The notes: generated by a model not told the origin, from the letters alone. A stretch of 64,000 nt of DNA from Mycoplasmatota bacterium (GCA_016342455.1 JAEIOE010000002.1:33239-97238); one strand, 5' to 3'. Shown: positions 30,277 to 42,096, numbered from the stretch's first letter. Numbers and translations: made by a program.

Positions 30277-31407
30277 ATGAAAAAACTAAAGGTAATGACA
30301 GTTGTTGGAACTAGACCTGAAATTATTAGATTGTCAGCTGTTATTAATAAATTAGAAAACACAGAAGCAATAGAACATATTTTAGTTCACACAGGACAAA
30401 ACTACGATTATGAATTAAATGAGGTTTTCTTTAAAGACTTTAATTTAAGAAAGCCTGATTATTTCTTAGATGCCGCTAAGGGAAAACCAATGGAAACAAT
30501 TGGAAATATTTTAATTAAGATTGACCCAATATTAGAAAAAGAAAAACCAGAAGCTTTTCTTATATTAGGAGATACAAATAGTTGCCTTTGTGCAATCGCG
30601 GCAAAAAGAAGACATATTCCTATCTTCCATATGGAAGCAGGAAATAGATGTTTTGATGAAAGAGTACCTGAAGAGACAAACAGAAAAATTGTCGATCATA
30701 TTTCAGATATTAATATGCCATATAGCGATATAGCAAGAGAATATTTATTAAGAGAAGGGATCGCACCTGATAGAATAATTAAAACAGGTAGTCCTATGTA
30801 TGAAGTATTAATGTCTAAAATGGAGGAAATAAAGAGCTCAAATATTTTAGAAGATTTAAATTTAGAAAAGGAAGGATATTTTGTAGTTTCAGCCCATAGA
30901 GAAGAAAACATAAATTCTGATAGAAACTTTGATAATCTTGTAGAAACTCTTAATCTAATAGCGGATACTTACAAAAAGCCAATTATTTTTAGTACGCATC
31001 CAAGAACTATGAATAAGATTAAAGAAAAGAATATCCAATTCAATTCCTTAATTGGGAATATAAAGCCTTTAGGATTTGTAGATTATATAAATCTCCAAAT
31101 GAATGCGATGTGTATATTAAGTGATAGCGGAACAATCAGTGAGGAAACATCAATATTAAAACTGAAATCGCTAAATATAAGACAATCTCATGAGAGACCA
31201 GAAGCAATGGAAGAAGGAACGGTTATGATGGTAGGGTTACATAAAGATAGAGTAATGCAAGCTTTAAGTATTGAATTATCAAATAAAATAAAATGCGAGA
31301 AGATAGTAGATGATTATTCTTCAAAAAATGTTTCTTTAAATGTGATTAAAGTGATTTTATCGTATGTTGATTATGTAGGATATAAGTCTTATAATAAGAT
31401 TTTATAA
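30277..31407 (+). CDS. fnlC: UDP-HexNAc 2-epimerase, CapG/FnlC/WbjD type
   Basis: VMTVVGTRPEIIRLSAVI, HTGQNYDYELNEVFF, GDTNSCLCAIAAKRRHIPIFHMEAGNRCFDERVPEETNRKIVDHISD. Confidence 0.9.
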   Translation: MKKLKVMTVVGTRPEIIRLSAVINKLENTEAIEHILVHTGQNYDYELNEVFFKDFNLRKPDYFLDAAKGKPMETIGNILIKIDPILEKEKPEAFLILGDTNSCLCAIAAKRRHIPIFHMEAGNRCFDERVPEETNRKIVDHISDINMPYSDIAREYLLREGIAPDRIIKTGSPMYEVLMSKMEEIKSSNILEDLNLEKEGYFVVSAHREENINSDRNFDNLVETLNLIADTYKKPIIFSTHPRTMNKIKEKNIQFNSLIGNIKPLGFVDYINLQMNAMCILSDSGTISEETSILKLKSLNIRQSHERPEAMEEGTVMMVGLHKDRVMQALSIELSNKIKCEKIVDDYSSKNVSLNVIKVILSYVDYVGYKSYNKIL

Positions 31408-31537
31408 TTTACTTTTTAGTATTAGAAAAATATCAAATTTATAAGATGATAATTGATATTAAACCCTTAGTTTTAAATTTAAGTAATCACTACAAAAAAG
31501 TAGCTATGTTTAGCGACTAAATAAAAAGGAGATTTTA

Positions 31538-32962
31538 ATGAAAGAGTTGTATATTTCTGACGAATGTTTTACATTTAATAACGAAAAGTTTACAATAAGT
31601 GATTTTTATACCTCTGAATATTTTACTTACTGTAATCAAAATTCTCAAAGATTTAAAACAGACATAATTGTAGGTAATGAAGTTTTTAATTTATTAACTC
31701 AAAATTATTTAGCTATTGAGCATTTTATTATTAAAAAAAAAATTAAAAGAGTATACATTCAGAATACAACAATATATTATTATTCAATAATACACGATAT
31801 TTCCGAAAAACTAGGGATACTATTATCTGTTGAGAAAAAAAATAATTTTAAGTTAAAATCAGCACCTAGATATATAGTTTCTAAAATGTATATTTTTATT
31901 TCATTCATATATTTGATTTTTCGTATGATTATCCTCATTCCTTATAAAAAAAAGAAAGTAAATTACAACTCGCCCTTTTCGATTATTAGAACTCCAGCAG
32001 CAAAATCTAAAATGAGCTTTTTAGAACACGTAGATGTATATTATGAAGATTGGACATCGGTAAATAATATATATTCTACTATTAAAAGAGTTGTTAGATT
32101 AAAATTATTAATTAAATGTGTTTTTCAATGTTCTAACAATCTTAAAGCGTATAAAATGTTTGTATCAGAGACTCACGGACCGAAGTGTTCTTTACTTCTT
32201 AATAAGCATTATTCAAAAAGGATATTGCATACGCTGATTTACAACCAAATCTCAAAAATATCTTTCGACTTGTATAGAGGAGAAGATTTTTACACTGGGA
32301 ACTGCTTAGACAGATTTAGTTTTATTGAATCTATAAATGCTAAGAAGAATATGTGTAAAATTATTTGCATACCTCATGGTATGGAATATGGATACAAATT
32401 CCCAAAAGGTTACGCATGTGATTTGCATTATTGTACGACAGAATATTCTTGTAATGAACTAAATAAATTGTATGGAACTAAAAAATTTATTTATGATAGT
32501 TATACAGCGGAAAAAATGTTAAGAAAAAGCAATATTCTGTTTTACAATAAAACTGATTGGAAACCTAAGATAGTATTTTTTACCGAACCGAGAGATGTTT
32601 ATGTAAACCTCGAAATTATACAATATCTACTTGATTTAGATATATTCAAAAAGAATCAGTTGTATATAAAGTTACATCCCAAAGATAGGGAGATACATTA
32701 TTCTAAATTTAAGAATCGACTAAATTTTCTAGATTCTTTTGAAGAGGCTATAGGTAATAACATATGTTTGTCAAGAAAATCCACTATTTTGGTTGAAGCA
32801 TTGTATAATAACTCAAAATCTATAGCAATAATAATTAATCAAAAAGATAAAGCTACTTTGGCAACCTTTCCATCTTTACAAGATGGAAGAATATTTAAAA
32901 TTTTTTCTATTCAAAATTTAAGAAAAAAATTAGATGAAATAATTAAACAAGGAGAGTGTTAA
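31538..32962 (+). CDS. Putative GT-B-type glycosyltransferase (sialyl-/poly-sialyltransferase-like motifs)
   Basis: LYIKLHPKDREIHYSKF (HP-like motif) and ICLSRKSTILVEALYNNSKSIAI (S/T...E motif); location in glycan cluster. Weak similarity judged by eye. Confidence 0.35.
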   Translation: MKELYISDECFTFNNEKFTISDFYTSEYFTYCNQNSQRFKTDIIVGNEVFNLLTQNYLAIEHFIIKKKIKRVYIQNTTIYYYSIIHDISEKLGILLSVEKKNNFKLKSAPRYIVSKMYIFISFIYLIFRMIILIPYKKKKVNYNSPFSIIRTPAAKSKMSFLEHVDVYYEDWTSVNNIYSTIKRVVRLKLLIKCVFQCSNNLKAYKMFVSETHGPKCSLLLNKHYSKRILHTLIYNQISKISFDLYRGEDFYTGNCLDRFSFIESINAKKNMCKIICIPHGMEYGYKFPKGYACDLHYCTTEYSCNELNKLYGTKKFIYDSYTAEKMLRKSNILFYNKTDWKPKIVFFTEPRDVYVNLEIIQYLLDLDIFKKNQLYIKLHPKDREIHYSKFKNRLNFLDSFEEAIGNNICLSRKSTILVEALYNNSKSIAIIINQKDKATLATFPSLQDGRIFKIFSIQNLRKKLDEIIKQGEC

Positions 32963-32963
32963 T

Positions 32964-33914
32964 ATGTCTTTATATTTAGTGACAGGAGCAGCAGGGTTTA
33001 TTGGTTCGGCAGTAGCTAAGAAATTAATTAGCGATGGAAACAAGGTAGTAACTATAGATAATTTGTCTACAGGTTACAAAGATAACATACCTAAGGGGTG
33101 TAAATTTATTTTTGGTAATGATTTTGATGTTGAAACAATTAATTCATTAAATGAATATAGATTTGATTGTATAATTCATATCGCAGGTCAAAGTTCAGGA
33201 GAAATTAGTTTCGAAAATCCAGTTTATGATTTAAATACTAATACAAAATCCACTTTAATGCTTCTAAAATATGCTCAAGAAACAGGGTGTAAACGATTTA
33301 TCTATGCAAGCACTATGTCTGTATATGGAGATCAAAAAAACGAAATGGTTAGTGAACTTGAGTCCCCTAATCCGAAATCATTTTATGCTGTAGGGAAGTT
33401 AGCAAGTGAAAATTATATGAGTATATATAGTTCATTAGGTATCCAGTGTACTGCATTAAGATTATTCAATGTATATGGTGTTGGGCAAAACTTAGGAAAT
33501 ATGAAACAAGGTATGGTTAGTATTTTTCTTAAAATGGCTTTAAGCGAGAGAAGTATTTTAATAAAAGGCAGTAAAGATAGATTTAGGGATTTTGTATATA
33601 TTGATGATGTAGTAGATGCATTTTACAGAGTTTCAGATATTCCATTAGATAATAAATTTAGAATATATAATGTATCTAGTGGAATAAAACACACAATAGA
33701 GTCTTTAATTACTGAAATATCAAAAAATATAGATTACGATTTACGTATTAAGTATGGTTTGGGAACACCCGGAGATCAATTTGGAATCTATGGAGAAAGT
33801 AGAAAAATTTGTAATGAATTGAATTGGGTCCCTAAAACAAGATTTTCAGATGGTATTAGTATGATGGTTTCTTGGGCAAAACAAAAAGTTGAATCTGAGA
33901 AATTGATAAAGTGA
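32964..33914 (+). CDS. NAD-dependent epimerase/dehydratase (GalE-like SDR)
   Basis: YLVTGAAGFIGSAVAKKLISDG, YASTMSVYGD, YAVGKLASENY. Confidence 0.88.
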   Translation: MSLYLVTGAAGFIGSAVAKKLISDGNKVVTIDNLSTGYKDNIPKGCKFIFGNDFDVETINSLNEYRFDCIIHIAGQSSGEISFENPVYDLNTNTKSTLMLLKYAQETGCKRFIYASTMSVYGDQKNEMVSELESPNPKSFYAVGKLASENYMSIYSSLGIQCTALRLFNVYGVGQNLGNMKQGMVSIFLKMALSERSILIKGSKDRFRDFVYIDDVVDAFYRVSDIPLDNKFRIYNVSSGIKHTIESLITEISKNIDYDLRIKYGLGTPGDQFGIYGESRKICNELNWVPKTRFSDGISMMVSWAKQKVESEKLIK

Positions 33915-33991
33915 TTAATGGAGTTTATAAAGTAATGATAAATATTTGATTTATTATTATTTTAACCCATATTTTATAGAAGAGGTTGTTT

Positions 33992-35185
33992 ATGAAAGTG
34001 TTACATATATGTTTGACTGGTGTAGGTATGATTGATAATTGGTTATATCAAGAGAATTTATTAACTAAATATCATGCGAAGTTAGGTTATGAAGTATCTA
34101 TAATTACAACTAACTTATCTAGAGACAAACAAGGAAATGTGTTTAATGACGAAAGATCAGAATACATAAATAGTGATAATTGTAAAATTTTTAGGTTGAA
34201 GTTAAAAAATGGTTGTAGATATTCATCCAAGTTTAGAAAATTCGAGAACATATTACCAATTATATTATCAATAAGGCCTGATATTATATTTGTTCATAAC
34301 ATACAGTTTTTAGATATTTTTGTTATACTAAAATACCTCAGAGTCATTGAAAAAGCAGGTGAATCAAAACCAAAATTATTTATCGATAGTCATACAGATT
34401 TTGTCAACAGTGGTAACACATTTCTTTCTAAATATATTCTGCATAAAATTGTATGGAGATATGTATCAAAAAAACTAATAAAACATGTAGATAAATTTTA
34501 TGGCGTTTTACCTGCGAGAACTTTATTCTTAAATGAAATATATAAAATACCTACATCAAAAACAGAAACTCTATATATGGGTGTAGATGATGAATTGGTT
34601 ATTGAAGCAAAACAAAATTTTGTGCGAGAAATTGTTAGAAATGAGATTGGAGTTTCAAAAGAGGAATTTCTTATAATAACAGGGGGAAAAATTGATAAAA
34701 ACAAAAAACAAGTTTTAGTTCTTATGGAAGCAGTAAATAAAATGGAGAAATTTGATGGGAAATTAGTAGTTTTTGGGTCGATTTCAAGTGAATTAAAAAA
34801 TGATTTTGCTTCACATTTATCAGATAGAATTATATTCGTTGGATGGTTAGATTCAACTAAAATTTATAAATATTTTCATTCTGTTGATTTAGCTATTTTT
34901 CCTGGATTACATTCAGTCTACTGGGAGCAAGTTGTGGGGATGGGTGTGCCATCCATATTTAAATTTATTCCTGGATTTACTCATGTTGATTTAGGTGGAA
35001 ACTGTAAGTTCATATATAATGATACACTTGAAGAAATTTCGAGTTTAGTTGAAAAAGTTATAAATGAGGAAGAGTTATATTTAAAAATGAAAATAATTGC
35101 AGAACGAAAAGGAATAATAACGTTTTCTTATAAACAAATAGCGCTTAGAAGTTTAGGTGTAAAAATACCTTTAAAGGAGATTTAA
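33992..35185 (+). CDS. Glycosyltransferase
   Basis: ILHICLTGVGMIDNWLYQENLLTKYHAKLGYEVSIITT; C-terminal GT-B FPGLHSVYWEQVVGMGVPSIF. Confidence 0.75.
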   Translation: MKVLHICLTGVGMIDNWLYQENLLTKYHAKLGYEVSIITTNLSRDKQGNVFNDERSEYINSDNCKIFRLKLKNGCRYSSKFRKFENILPIILSIRPDIIFVHNIQFLDIFVILKYLRVIEKAGESKPKLFIDSHTDFVNSGNTFLSKYILHKIVWRYVSKKLIKHVDKFYGVLPARTLFLNEIYKIPTSKTETLYMGVDDELVIEAKQNFVREIVRNEIGVSKEEFLIITGGKIDKNKKQVLVLMEAVNKMEKFDGKLVVFGSISSELKNDFASHLSDRIIFVGWLDSTKIYKYFHSVDLAIFPGLHSVYWEQVVGMGVPSIFKFIPGFTHVDLGGNCKFIYNDTLEEISSLVEKVINEEELYLKMKIIAERKGIITFSYKQIALRSLGVKIPLKEI

Positions 35186-35192
35186 AACATAT

Positions 35193-36368
35193 ATGAAGAA
35201 AATAGCATTGCTTGTTCCAACATTTTATTATGGAGGGAGCAAAAGAAGTGTCTCAAATATTGCGAATTTATTATCTAAAAAAAATGATGTTATTGTAGTA
35301 CAATTTGATTCTTCACAAAATGTATATTCATGTAGTTCAAAAATTGTTAACATGAATATACCAGCAAGTAAATTTCTATTCATGAAAATAGTAAATAGAT
35401 TTAGAAGAATAATTCGATATAGGAAAATCTTGAGAAACTATTCTGTTGATTTAAGTATAAGTTTTATGGATGGGGCTAATGCCGTTAATTTTTTTGCACC
35501 CAAGAAGTGTAAGAAAGTGATTTCATGTAGAGGTTATGGTGATCTCCTGAGGTTAGAGAAAAAGTACTCGCTTATGTTAACACGGGTTGATGGTATTCTG
35601 TTTAATTCGAAAGAAATGCACAGTTACTATGATTTGAGACATCCAGATTTAGCATATAAAACATTTTCTTTGAACAATGTATTTAATGAAAGAGATTATA
35701 TTAAACAATGTAATCACACAGTAGAACAAGAATTTATTGATTTTGCAGATAAACATAGAATTATAGTTTGTTTAGGAAGGTTAGGAAATGAAAAGGGACA
35801 TGTTCATTTAATGAAATCATTTGAAATTTTACGAAAAAAGTTAGATGTGAGGTTAGTTATCATTGGTGATGGAATTGAAAGGCATAATATTGAAAAAATG
35901 ATTAAACAGAGTTCCTTTAAAAATGATATTTTACTTATGGGTTATCGTAAAAATCCATACAAGTATTTGAAATATTGTGATGTTGGGGTCTTGACATCTC
36001 AAAATGAAGGATTTCCTAATGTTATAATTGAACTTTTAGGTAATAAAATCCCTGTTGTTAGTGTTGACTGCATGACTGGTCCGTACGAAATATTACATGG
36101 CGAAAGAAAAAACAGAGAAAAAGTGAAAGAACTTTTTATTGCGAATTATGGTATATTAACTCCGGAGTTTACATTTCCTTGTAGATTAAATATTGATGAT
36201 ATAGACAGAGAGCACATAGTTTTCTCAGAGGCAATTGAAATTTTGTTAACTAATGACTCTATTATGGGAAGATATAAAGATTTATCTTATAAGAGATTCA
36301 AAGATTTTAGTTTTGATGTTCAACAAGCAGAATACAACAAATTCGTACAAAGAATAGTAGGTGATTGA
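35193..36368 (+). CDS. Glycosyltransferase family 4
   Basis: [58 protein letters not shown]. Confidence 0.9.
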   Translation: MKKIALLVPTFYYGGSKRSVSNIANLLSKKNDVIVVQFDSSQNVYSCSSKIVNMNIPASKFLFMKIVNRFRRIIRYRKILRNYSVDLSISFMDGANAVNFFAPKKCKKVISCRGYGDLLRLEKKYSLMLTRVDGILFNSKEMHSYYDLRHPDLAYKTFSLNNVFNERDYIKQCNHTVEQEFIDFADKHRIIVCLGRLGNEKGHVHLMKSFEILRKKLDVRLVIIGDGIERHNIEKMIKQSSFKNDILLMGYRKNPYKYLKYCDVGVLTSQNEGFPNVIIELLGNKIPVVSVDCMTGPYEILHGERKNREKVKELFIANYGILTPEFTFPCRLNIDDIDREHIVFSEAIEILLTNDSIMGRYKDLSYKRFKDFSFDVQQAEYNKFVQRIVGD

Positions 36369-36931
36369 AAGTGAAGATAGTAAAAGTAATTTCATACATT
36401 GTTTATAGATGTTTTGCTAAACACTTACCCACTTCTTTTTCAAGAATAGGTTTTATTAGCAAGAAATTGAGATATATTTCAGCAAAGGGATTTCTTGATA
36501 GTTGTGGTGAAAATGTTAACATTGAAAAAGGCGCAAATTTCTCTAGAAGAATAGATATCGGAGATAATTCAGGTATAGGAGTAAGAGCGACAATAACTGG
36601 AAAAACAATTATAGGTAAGAATGTATTAATGGGGCCGGAATGCATAATTTATACTAGAAATCACAATTACATGAATTCTGAAATTTTAATTAGAGAACAG
36701 AAGAAGTCAGTTGAGAAACCTGTAATTATTGGAGATGATGTGTGGATAGGTGGTAGAGTAATAATTCTGCCAGGAGTACATATTGGTGTAGGTGCTGTTA
36801 TTGGTGCGGGGGCTGTCGTATCAAAAGATGTTCCTTCATACGCTGTAGTTGCGGGTAATCCCGCAAAGGTAATTAAATACAGGAAATGTGTTAAAACCGA
36901 CTCTTCTGAGGTTATAGATGAAAAAATCTAG
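36365..36931 (+). CDS. Left-handed beta-helix acyltransferase (WcaF/LacA type)
   Basis: Hexapeptide repeats; [48 protein letters not shown]. Confidence 0.92.
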   Translation: MKVKIVKVISYIVYRCFAKHLPTSFSRIGFISKKLRYISAKGFLDSCGENVNIEKGANFSRRIDIGDNSGIGVRATITGKTIIGKNVLMGPECIIYTRNHNYMNSEILIREQKKSVEKPVIIGDDVWIGGRVIILPGVHIGVGAVIGAGAVVSKDVPSYAVVAGNPAKVIKYRKCVKTDSSEVIDEKI

Positions 36932-38252
36932 AGATAATCAGATTTTTCAATTTTGCAAACTTGAATTGGTTATCTCCACAATAATTGCATTACTCGTATA
37001 TGCTGGAATTAAATATTCTATTTTCATGTATTTTGCTTTTTTTCTTCTCCTTGTATCCATATTGTCTTCTAAAGGAAATAAATACATATTATATGTTTTG
37101 TTTGTGTTCCCATTTTCTGCGATATTCAAGATATCTATTTTTGGTTCTATTTCAATCTTAAACATTATTATAATAGTAGTTTTACTTAAGCAATTATTTA
37201 GCTATTTAAATGGAAAAATTAGTATCGATAAAGCAGAATTGTTTCTGTGGGTAATTGTTAGTATTTACATAAGTTTATCTAGCTTTGGAATGATTATTGA
37301 CGCGATGCAAACAGTAGGATATTTCATATTTATATTATTATTTTTAAACTCAAATAATAAAGTAAAGTTTTCTGTTTCTGCATCCAGCATGATTCTATTT
37401 TTTATATTTGGTCTTGTGCTATCTTCAATCATGGCAATAACCAAAGGGATATATCCGGAATTGTCATCTTTGTTAGTCTATGAAATAACATATTTTGGTG
37501 ATAATGATGTTGTAAGATTTTCAGGGTTGTTTTTGAGTTCTAATTATTATTCGATGGTTATTACAATGGCGGTAGCTTTTTTATTAGTTCTATATGATAC
37601 TAAAGTACTAAATAAAACATTTTTTATTGTGTTACCACTGTTGATTTACTTTGGCTTTCTTACTGGAAGCAAGTCATTTCTAGTTAGTGTTTTAGTTATA
37701 TTTTTTGTATATCTATTTTGGGTATTTTTTTCAAACATAAGAAAAGGTTTTAAGACCATTACTATATTGCTTATTATTTTATTATTATTTTTGAGTTTTG
37801 CAGACTTAACCTCAATTAATGATGTATTGCAAAGATATTTGTATGATTTTCAAAATTCATTCGATCTTTCTGATTTTACGTCAGGAAGAATTTCCATTTC
37901 TCTAGTATATTTAAAATACATATTTTCGGATTTAACCGTTTTTCTTTTCGGAACTGGATTTAATTCTGGCCCCTTGAATGATGTTGCTTCTCACAATTAT
38001 ATATTGGAGGTTTTTTATCATTTAGGTTTTATGGGGAGTCTTATATATTTTTTATTGGTAATTAGATTAATAACAAAAAATATGGAAAAGAAGAATTTTA
38101 ATCTCCTTTTAATCATTCCATTAGCGGTATTTATTTTAAGGTCTTTTGCAATAAATTTATTTTTTCGAGATAGTCTATATTTTTATATAATACTTATTTC
38201 TTCTGTTTTTTACTTGCCAAGAAATGTAGAGGTTCAAAGTAGAATTCATTGA
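36918..38252 (+). CDS. wzy: Wzy-like O-antigen/capsule polymerase
   Basis: Polytopic; [30 protein letters not shown] typical of Wzy/O-antigen ligase loops. Confidence 0.75.
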   Translation: MKKSRDNQIFQFCKLELVISTIIALLVYAGIKYSIFMYFAFFLLLVSILSSKGNKYILYVLFVFPFSAIFKISIFGSISILNIIIIVVLLKQLFSYLNGKISIDKAELFLWVIVSIYISLSSFGMIIDAMQTVGYFIFILLFLNSNNKVKFSVSASSMILFFIFGLVLSSIMAITKGIYPELSSLLVYEITYFGDNDVVRFSGLFLSSNYYSMVITMAVAFLLVLYDTKVLNKTFFIVLPLLIYFGFLTGSKSFLVSVLVIFFVYLFWVFFSNIRKGFKTITILLIILLLFLSFADLTSINDVLQRYLYDFQNSFDLSDFTSGRISISLVYLKYIFSDLTVFLFGTGFNSGPLNDVASHNYILEVFYHLGFMGSLIYFLLVIRLITKNMEKKNFNLLLIIPLAVFILRSFAINLFFRDSLYFYIILISSVFYLPRNVEVQSRIH

Positions 38253-38262
38253 GTATAAATCC

Positions 38263-39807
38263 ATGGAGGGAAAAATGACAAGAACAAAAAAAATGATTTG
38301 GAACTCTGTTTCATCTGGTATTCAAGTAATCTTTTCAATTGTTGTTGGATTAGTAATACCAAGATTAATAATAGGGTATTATGGTTCTGAATTAAATGGG
38401 TTAACTGTATCGATTAAGCAGTTTGTTGCTTACTTAGCTTACCTTGAAGCAGGATTGGGAGCAAGTTTCATATATTCATTGTTTAAACCTCTATCTAAAA
38501 ACGATAAAAGTGAGATTAATGAAATTGTATCTCAAGCTAGGAGATCATATGTTAGGACAAGTATTTATTACCTTATAGGGGTTGCAATACTTTCATCAAT
38601 ATATCCGTTTATTATTAATTCTGATGAAATATCATATATATTCGCATTTATATTAGTATTTTCAATTGGGGTTGCTGGAGTTTTTGAGTTACAGACTTTG
38701 TCAAAGTACAAAGTTATATTAGTTGCAGATCAAAAAGTATATATAATCAGTTTTACATCATTAATTACTTTAGTTTTTAATTTAATTTTTACAATTATTC
38801 TTGTAAAAATACATGCGAGTATTATTTTTGTAATGCTAATCCCGCTAATATCTCTATTTGTTAGAGTGATTATACTGAATTTGTATGTAAAGAAGCATTA
38901 CTCCTATATTAATTACAAAGGTAAATCTATAAAAAAAGCTTCTAAAAAACGTTTTGATGCAATGCTAATGGAAGTGAGTAAATCAATCAATCTTACTTTG
39001 CCAGTAATAGTTATTACGATTTTTGGCTCGCTGTCCACAATCAGTGTTTATTCAATTTACGCAATTATTTTTTCTGGTCTTAAGAAAATACTCCATGTTA
39101 TTACAAGTGGGGTAGTATCTACTTTTGGAAATATTATTGCGAAGGAAGAAACTGAAATACTAAAGAAAACAATAAGTGAATATAGTACTATTCTATTTTT
39201 TACAATTTCTTTCTTATATTCTTGTGCATTAATACTAATCATACCTTTTTTAACTATATATCTTTCTGGAATTCCAGACTCGTCAATATATATAAATTTA
39301 GTCTATGGAATACTTTTTGTAGCATGGGGATTATCACACAATGCCAGACTTTCATATACATCTTTAATTGAGGGAGCTGGGTTGTATAAAGAGTCAAGAA
39401 AAGCGAATATATTCCAAATTATTTTTATAACAATATTTTTGTTGGCATTTGTGCCGACTTACGGAATAACAGGTGCTTTAATAGTTTTAATTGTCGGAGC
39501 GACAATTAAAACAGTATGGCTCATAGGCGTTGTTAGAAAATATGTAATTAAATTATCAATTTTTTCAATTTTTAGTTTAGTTATGAGAAGTATACTGGTT
39601 ATTTTTATTTCTTATATACCATTTATTTTTTGGTTCAAGTTAAATCCGCAAAATGTAATAGAGTTTGTTTTTGATGCTGTAATAGTAGGACTTTGGGTTC
39701 TAGTTATTTCTATGTTAAATCTTTTGTTATTCGATAGAAAAAACTTGAAAGCGATAATTAGTAGATTTTATAATTTAGTATATAAGAAAAAGGAAAGAAA
39801 ATGTTGA
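38263..39807 (+). CDS. wzx: Wzx-type oligosaccharide flippase
   Basis: Polytopic; MIWNSVSSGIQVIFSIVVGLVIPRLIIGYYGSELNGLTVSIKQFVAYLAYLEAGLG. Confidence 0.85.
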   Translation: MEGKMTRTKKMIWNSVSSGIQVIFSIVVGLVIPRLIIGYYGSELNGLTVSIKQFVAYLAYLEAGLGASFIYSLFKPLSKNDKSEINEIVSQARRSYVRTSIYYLIGVAILSSIYPFIINSDEISYIFAFILVFSIGVAGVFELQTLSKYKVILVADQKVYIISFTSLITLVFNLIFTIILVKIHASIIFVMLIPLISLFVRVIILNLYVKKHYSYINYKGKSIKKASKKRFDAMLMEVSKSINLTLPVIVITIFGSLSTISVYSIYAIIFSGLKKILHVITSGVVSTFGNIIAKEETEILKKTISEYSTILFFTISFLYSCALILIIPFLTIYLSGIPDSSIYINLVYGILFVAWGLSHNARLSYTSLIEGAGLYKESRKANIFQIIFITIFLLAFVPTYGITGALIVLIVGATIKTVWLIGVVRKYVIKLSIFSIFSLVMRSILVIFISYIPFIFWFKLNPQNVIEFVFDAVIVGLWVLVISMLNLLLFDRKNLKAIISRFYNLVYKKKERKC

Positions 39808-39838
39808 GATTATTATCACAAATGAAAGGTGGAAAAAA

Positions 39839-41125
39839 ATGAAAATTGCACTAATTGGATTAGGGTACGTAGGCATGCCTATTGCTGTTTCTTTTGCTGA
39901 AAAAGGACAGAAAGTTATTGGTTTTGATATTAATAAAGAAAAAGTGGAGTTATATAAGGCCGGGGTAGATACAACTCAGGAAATAGGAAATGAAAGATTG
40001 AGCAAAGTCAAAAACATTGTTTTTACTTCCGATGAGAAAGACTTAAATGATTGTACTTTTTACATTGTTGCTGTTCCTACACCAGTTACAGTTGATAAAA
40101 TACCGGATTTATCTCCAGTTATTGGAGCGACTGAAATAGTTGCTAGGCACCTAAAAAAGGACGACTATGTTGTTTTTGAGTCAACAGTCTATCCTGGTGC
40201 AACTGAAGAAATATGTGTTCCATTACTAGAAAAAATATCGGGATTGAGATTTAAGCGCGATTTTAAAGTCGGATATTCTCCAGAAAGAATTAACCCCGGA
40301 GATAAAGAGCACAGGTTAGAAACAATTGTTAAGATTGTATCAGGGTGTGATGCTATTAGTCTAGATAAAATCGCATCAGTATATGAATTAGTAATAGAAG
40401 CTGGAGTTTATAGAGCTTCATCAATTAAGGTAGCAGAAGCAGCAAAAGTAATAGAAAATACTCAAAGAGATATCAATATAGCTTTCATGAACGAATTAAG
40501 TATTATTTTTGATATGATGAATATTGATACAATGGAAGTTTTAGAAGCTGCTGGCACTAAATGGAATTTTTTAAAATTTAGACCAGGACTTGTAGGAGGA
40601 CACTGTATCGGGGTTGATCCATATTATTTAACTTATAAAGCTCAGTCGTTAGGATATCATCCCCAAATGATTTTAGCTGGCAGAAAACTAAATGATGATA
40701 TGGGCAAATTAATTGCTATAAATACTATAAAACAGATGATAAAGTCGGGGATAAAAGTATTAGGGTCTAAGGTATTAGTTATGGGATTGACATTCAAGGA
40801 GAACTGTCCAGATTTACGAAACTCAAAAGTAATTGACATTGTAAGAGAATTACAAGATTATGGGGTTGAAGTAGTTATTTCAGATCCAATTGCTAATTTA
40901 ACAGAGGCAAAACATGTATATGATATTGATTTAGTAAAACTGAATGAACTAAAACAAAATGATGCAATTATCATAGCGGTGGCACATGAAGAATTCTTAA
41001 AATTAGAAGTTAATGATTTTAATAGATTCTTTAAGAGCGACTTAAAGATAAAGAATATAATAGATGTGAAATCTATTCTTAAACTTTCTGATTTTAGTGA
41101 TATATTTAAAATATGGAGGTTATGA
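39839..41125 (+). CDS. Nucleotide-sugar dehydrogenase (WbpA/TviB type, likely UDP-HexNAc 6-dehydrogenase)
   Basis: KIALIGLGYVGMPIAVSFAEKGQKVIGFDIN, ESTVYPGATEEICVPLLE, GLVGGHCIGVDPYYLTYKAQSLGYHP. Confidence 0.92.
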   Translation: MKIALIGLGYVGMPIAVSFAEKGQKVIGFDINKEKVELYKAGVDTTQEIGNERLSKVKNIVFTSDEKDLNDCTFYIVAVPTPVTVDKIPDLSPVIGATEIVARHLKKDDYVVFESTVYPGATEEICVPLLEKISGLRFKRDFKVGYSPERINPGDKEHRLETIVKIVSGCDAISLDKIASVYELVIEAGVYRASSIKVAEAAKVIENTQRDINIAFMNELSIIFDMMNIDTMEVLEAAGTKWNFLKFRPGLVGGHCIGVDPYYLTYKAQSLGYHPQMILAGRKLNDDMGKLIAINTIKQMIKSGIKVLGSKVLVMGLTFKENCPDLRNSKVIDIVRELQDYGVEVVISDPIANLTEAKHVYDIDLVKLNELKQNDAIIIAVAHEEFLKLEVNDFNRFFKSDLKIKNIIDVKSILKLSDFSDIFKIWRL

Positions 41126-41127
41126 TG

Positions 41128-42096
41128 AAATATATTTTTAGTGAGGAAACCACTTTTTTGGTTACTGGATGTGCAGGGTTTATTGGTTCTAATCTATCTG
41201 AGTACATACTTTCCATAGGATATAAAGTAATAGGGCTAGACAATTTTTCTACTGGTAAAAAAGAAAACATGAACAATTTTATTGATAATCAAAATTTTAA
41301 GTTTATTAAAGGAGATATTAGAGATAAGAATACTTGTGAAACTGCAGTAACTGGTGTTGACTATGTTTTACACCAAGCTGCATTAGGTAGTATTCCAAGA
41401 TCAATTAACAATCCTTACGAGTCGAATGATTCAAATGTTAATGGTTTTTTAAATCTAATAATTGCTTCAAAAAATTGTGGAGTAAAAAGATTTGTCTTTG
41501 CATCGAGTTCTTCAGTTTATGGTGATCATCCGAAATTGCCTAAAGTTGAAGGTGTAGAGGGCAAGATTTTATCTCCATATGCTTTGACAAAGAAAATAGA
41601 TGAAGAATATGGTCGTTTATTTTATGAGATATATGGTTTGCCAACAATTGGTTTAAGATATTTCAATGTATTTGGTAAACGACAAGATCCAAATTCTGTA
41701 TATGCAGCAGTAATTCCAAAATTTATTAAGGCTCTTCTAGATAAGAGAAGGCCAACAATTTTTGGGGATGGTTTTTTTTCTAGAGACTTCACTTATATTC
41801 AAAATGTTATAGATGCGAATTTGCTATCTTGTCTTTCCACTAATGATAGTTTTGGTGAAGTTTTCAATATTGCTTGTGGTGATAGGGTTAGCATTATTGA
41901 TCTATATAATTCTATTGCTAAAGAACTTAAGTCAGAGATCGAGCCGCTTTATAGTGGTGTAAGAAAAGGAGATGTGCCTCATAGCAACGCAAATATTTCT
42001 AAAGCAAAAAAAATGTTGGAATATAACCCCAGATACTCATTTGAAGAGGGATTAAAAATAACCATTAAATGGTACAAAGTTTTTTTGGGCGAATAA
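41128..42096 (+). CDS. UDP-HexNAc 4-epimerase-like SDR (WbpP/TviC type)
   Basis: FLVTGCAGFIGSNLSEYIL, HQAALGSIPRSINNPYESNDSNVNGFLN, FASSSSVYGDHPKLPK. Start taken near MMKYIFSEETTF within the ORF. Confidence 0.88.
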   Translation, partial: KYIFSEETTFLVTGCAGFIGSNLSEYILSIGYKVIGLDNFSTGKKENMNNFIDNQNFKFIKGDIRDKNTCETAVTGVDYVLHQAALGSIPRSINNPYESNDSNVNGFLNLIIASKNCGVKRFVFASSSSVYGDHPKLPKVEGVEGKILSPYALTKKIDEEYGRLFYEIYGLPTIGLRYFNVFGKRQDPNSVYAAVIPKFIKALLDKRRPTIFGDGFFSRDFTYIQNVIDANLLSCLSTNDSFGEVFNIACGDRVSIIDLYNSIAKELKSEIEPLYSGVRKGDVPHSNANISKAKKMLEYNPRYSFEEGLKITIKWYKVFLGE

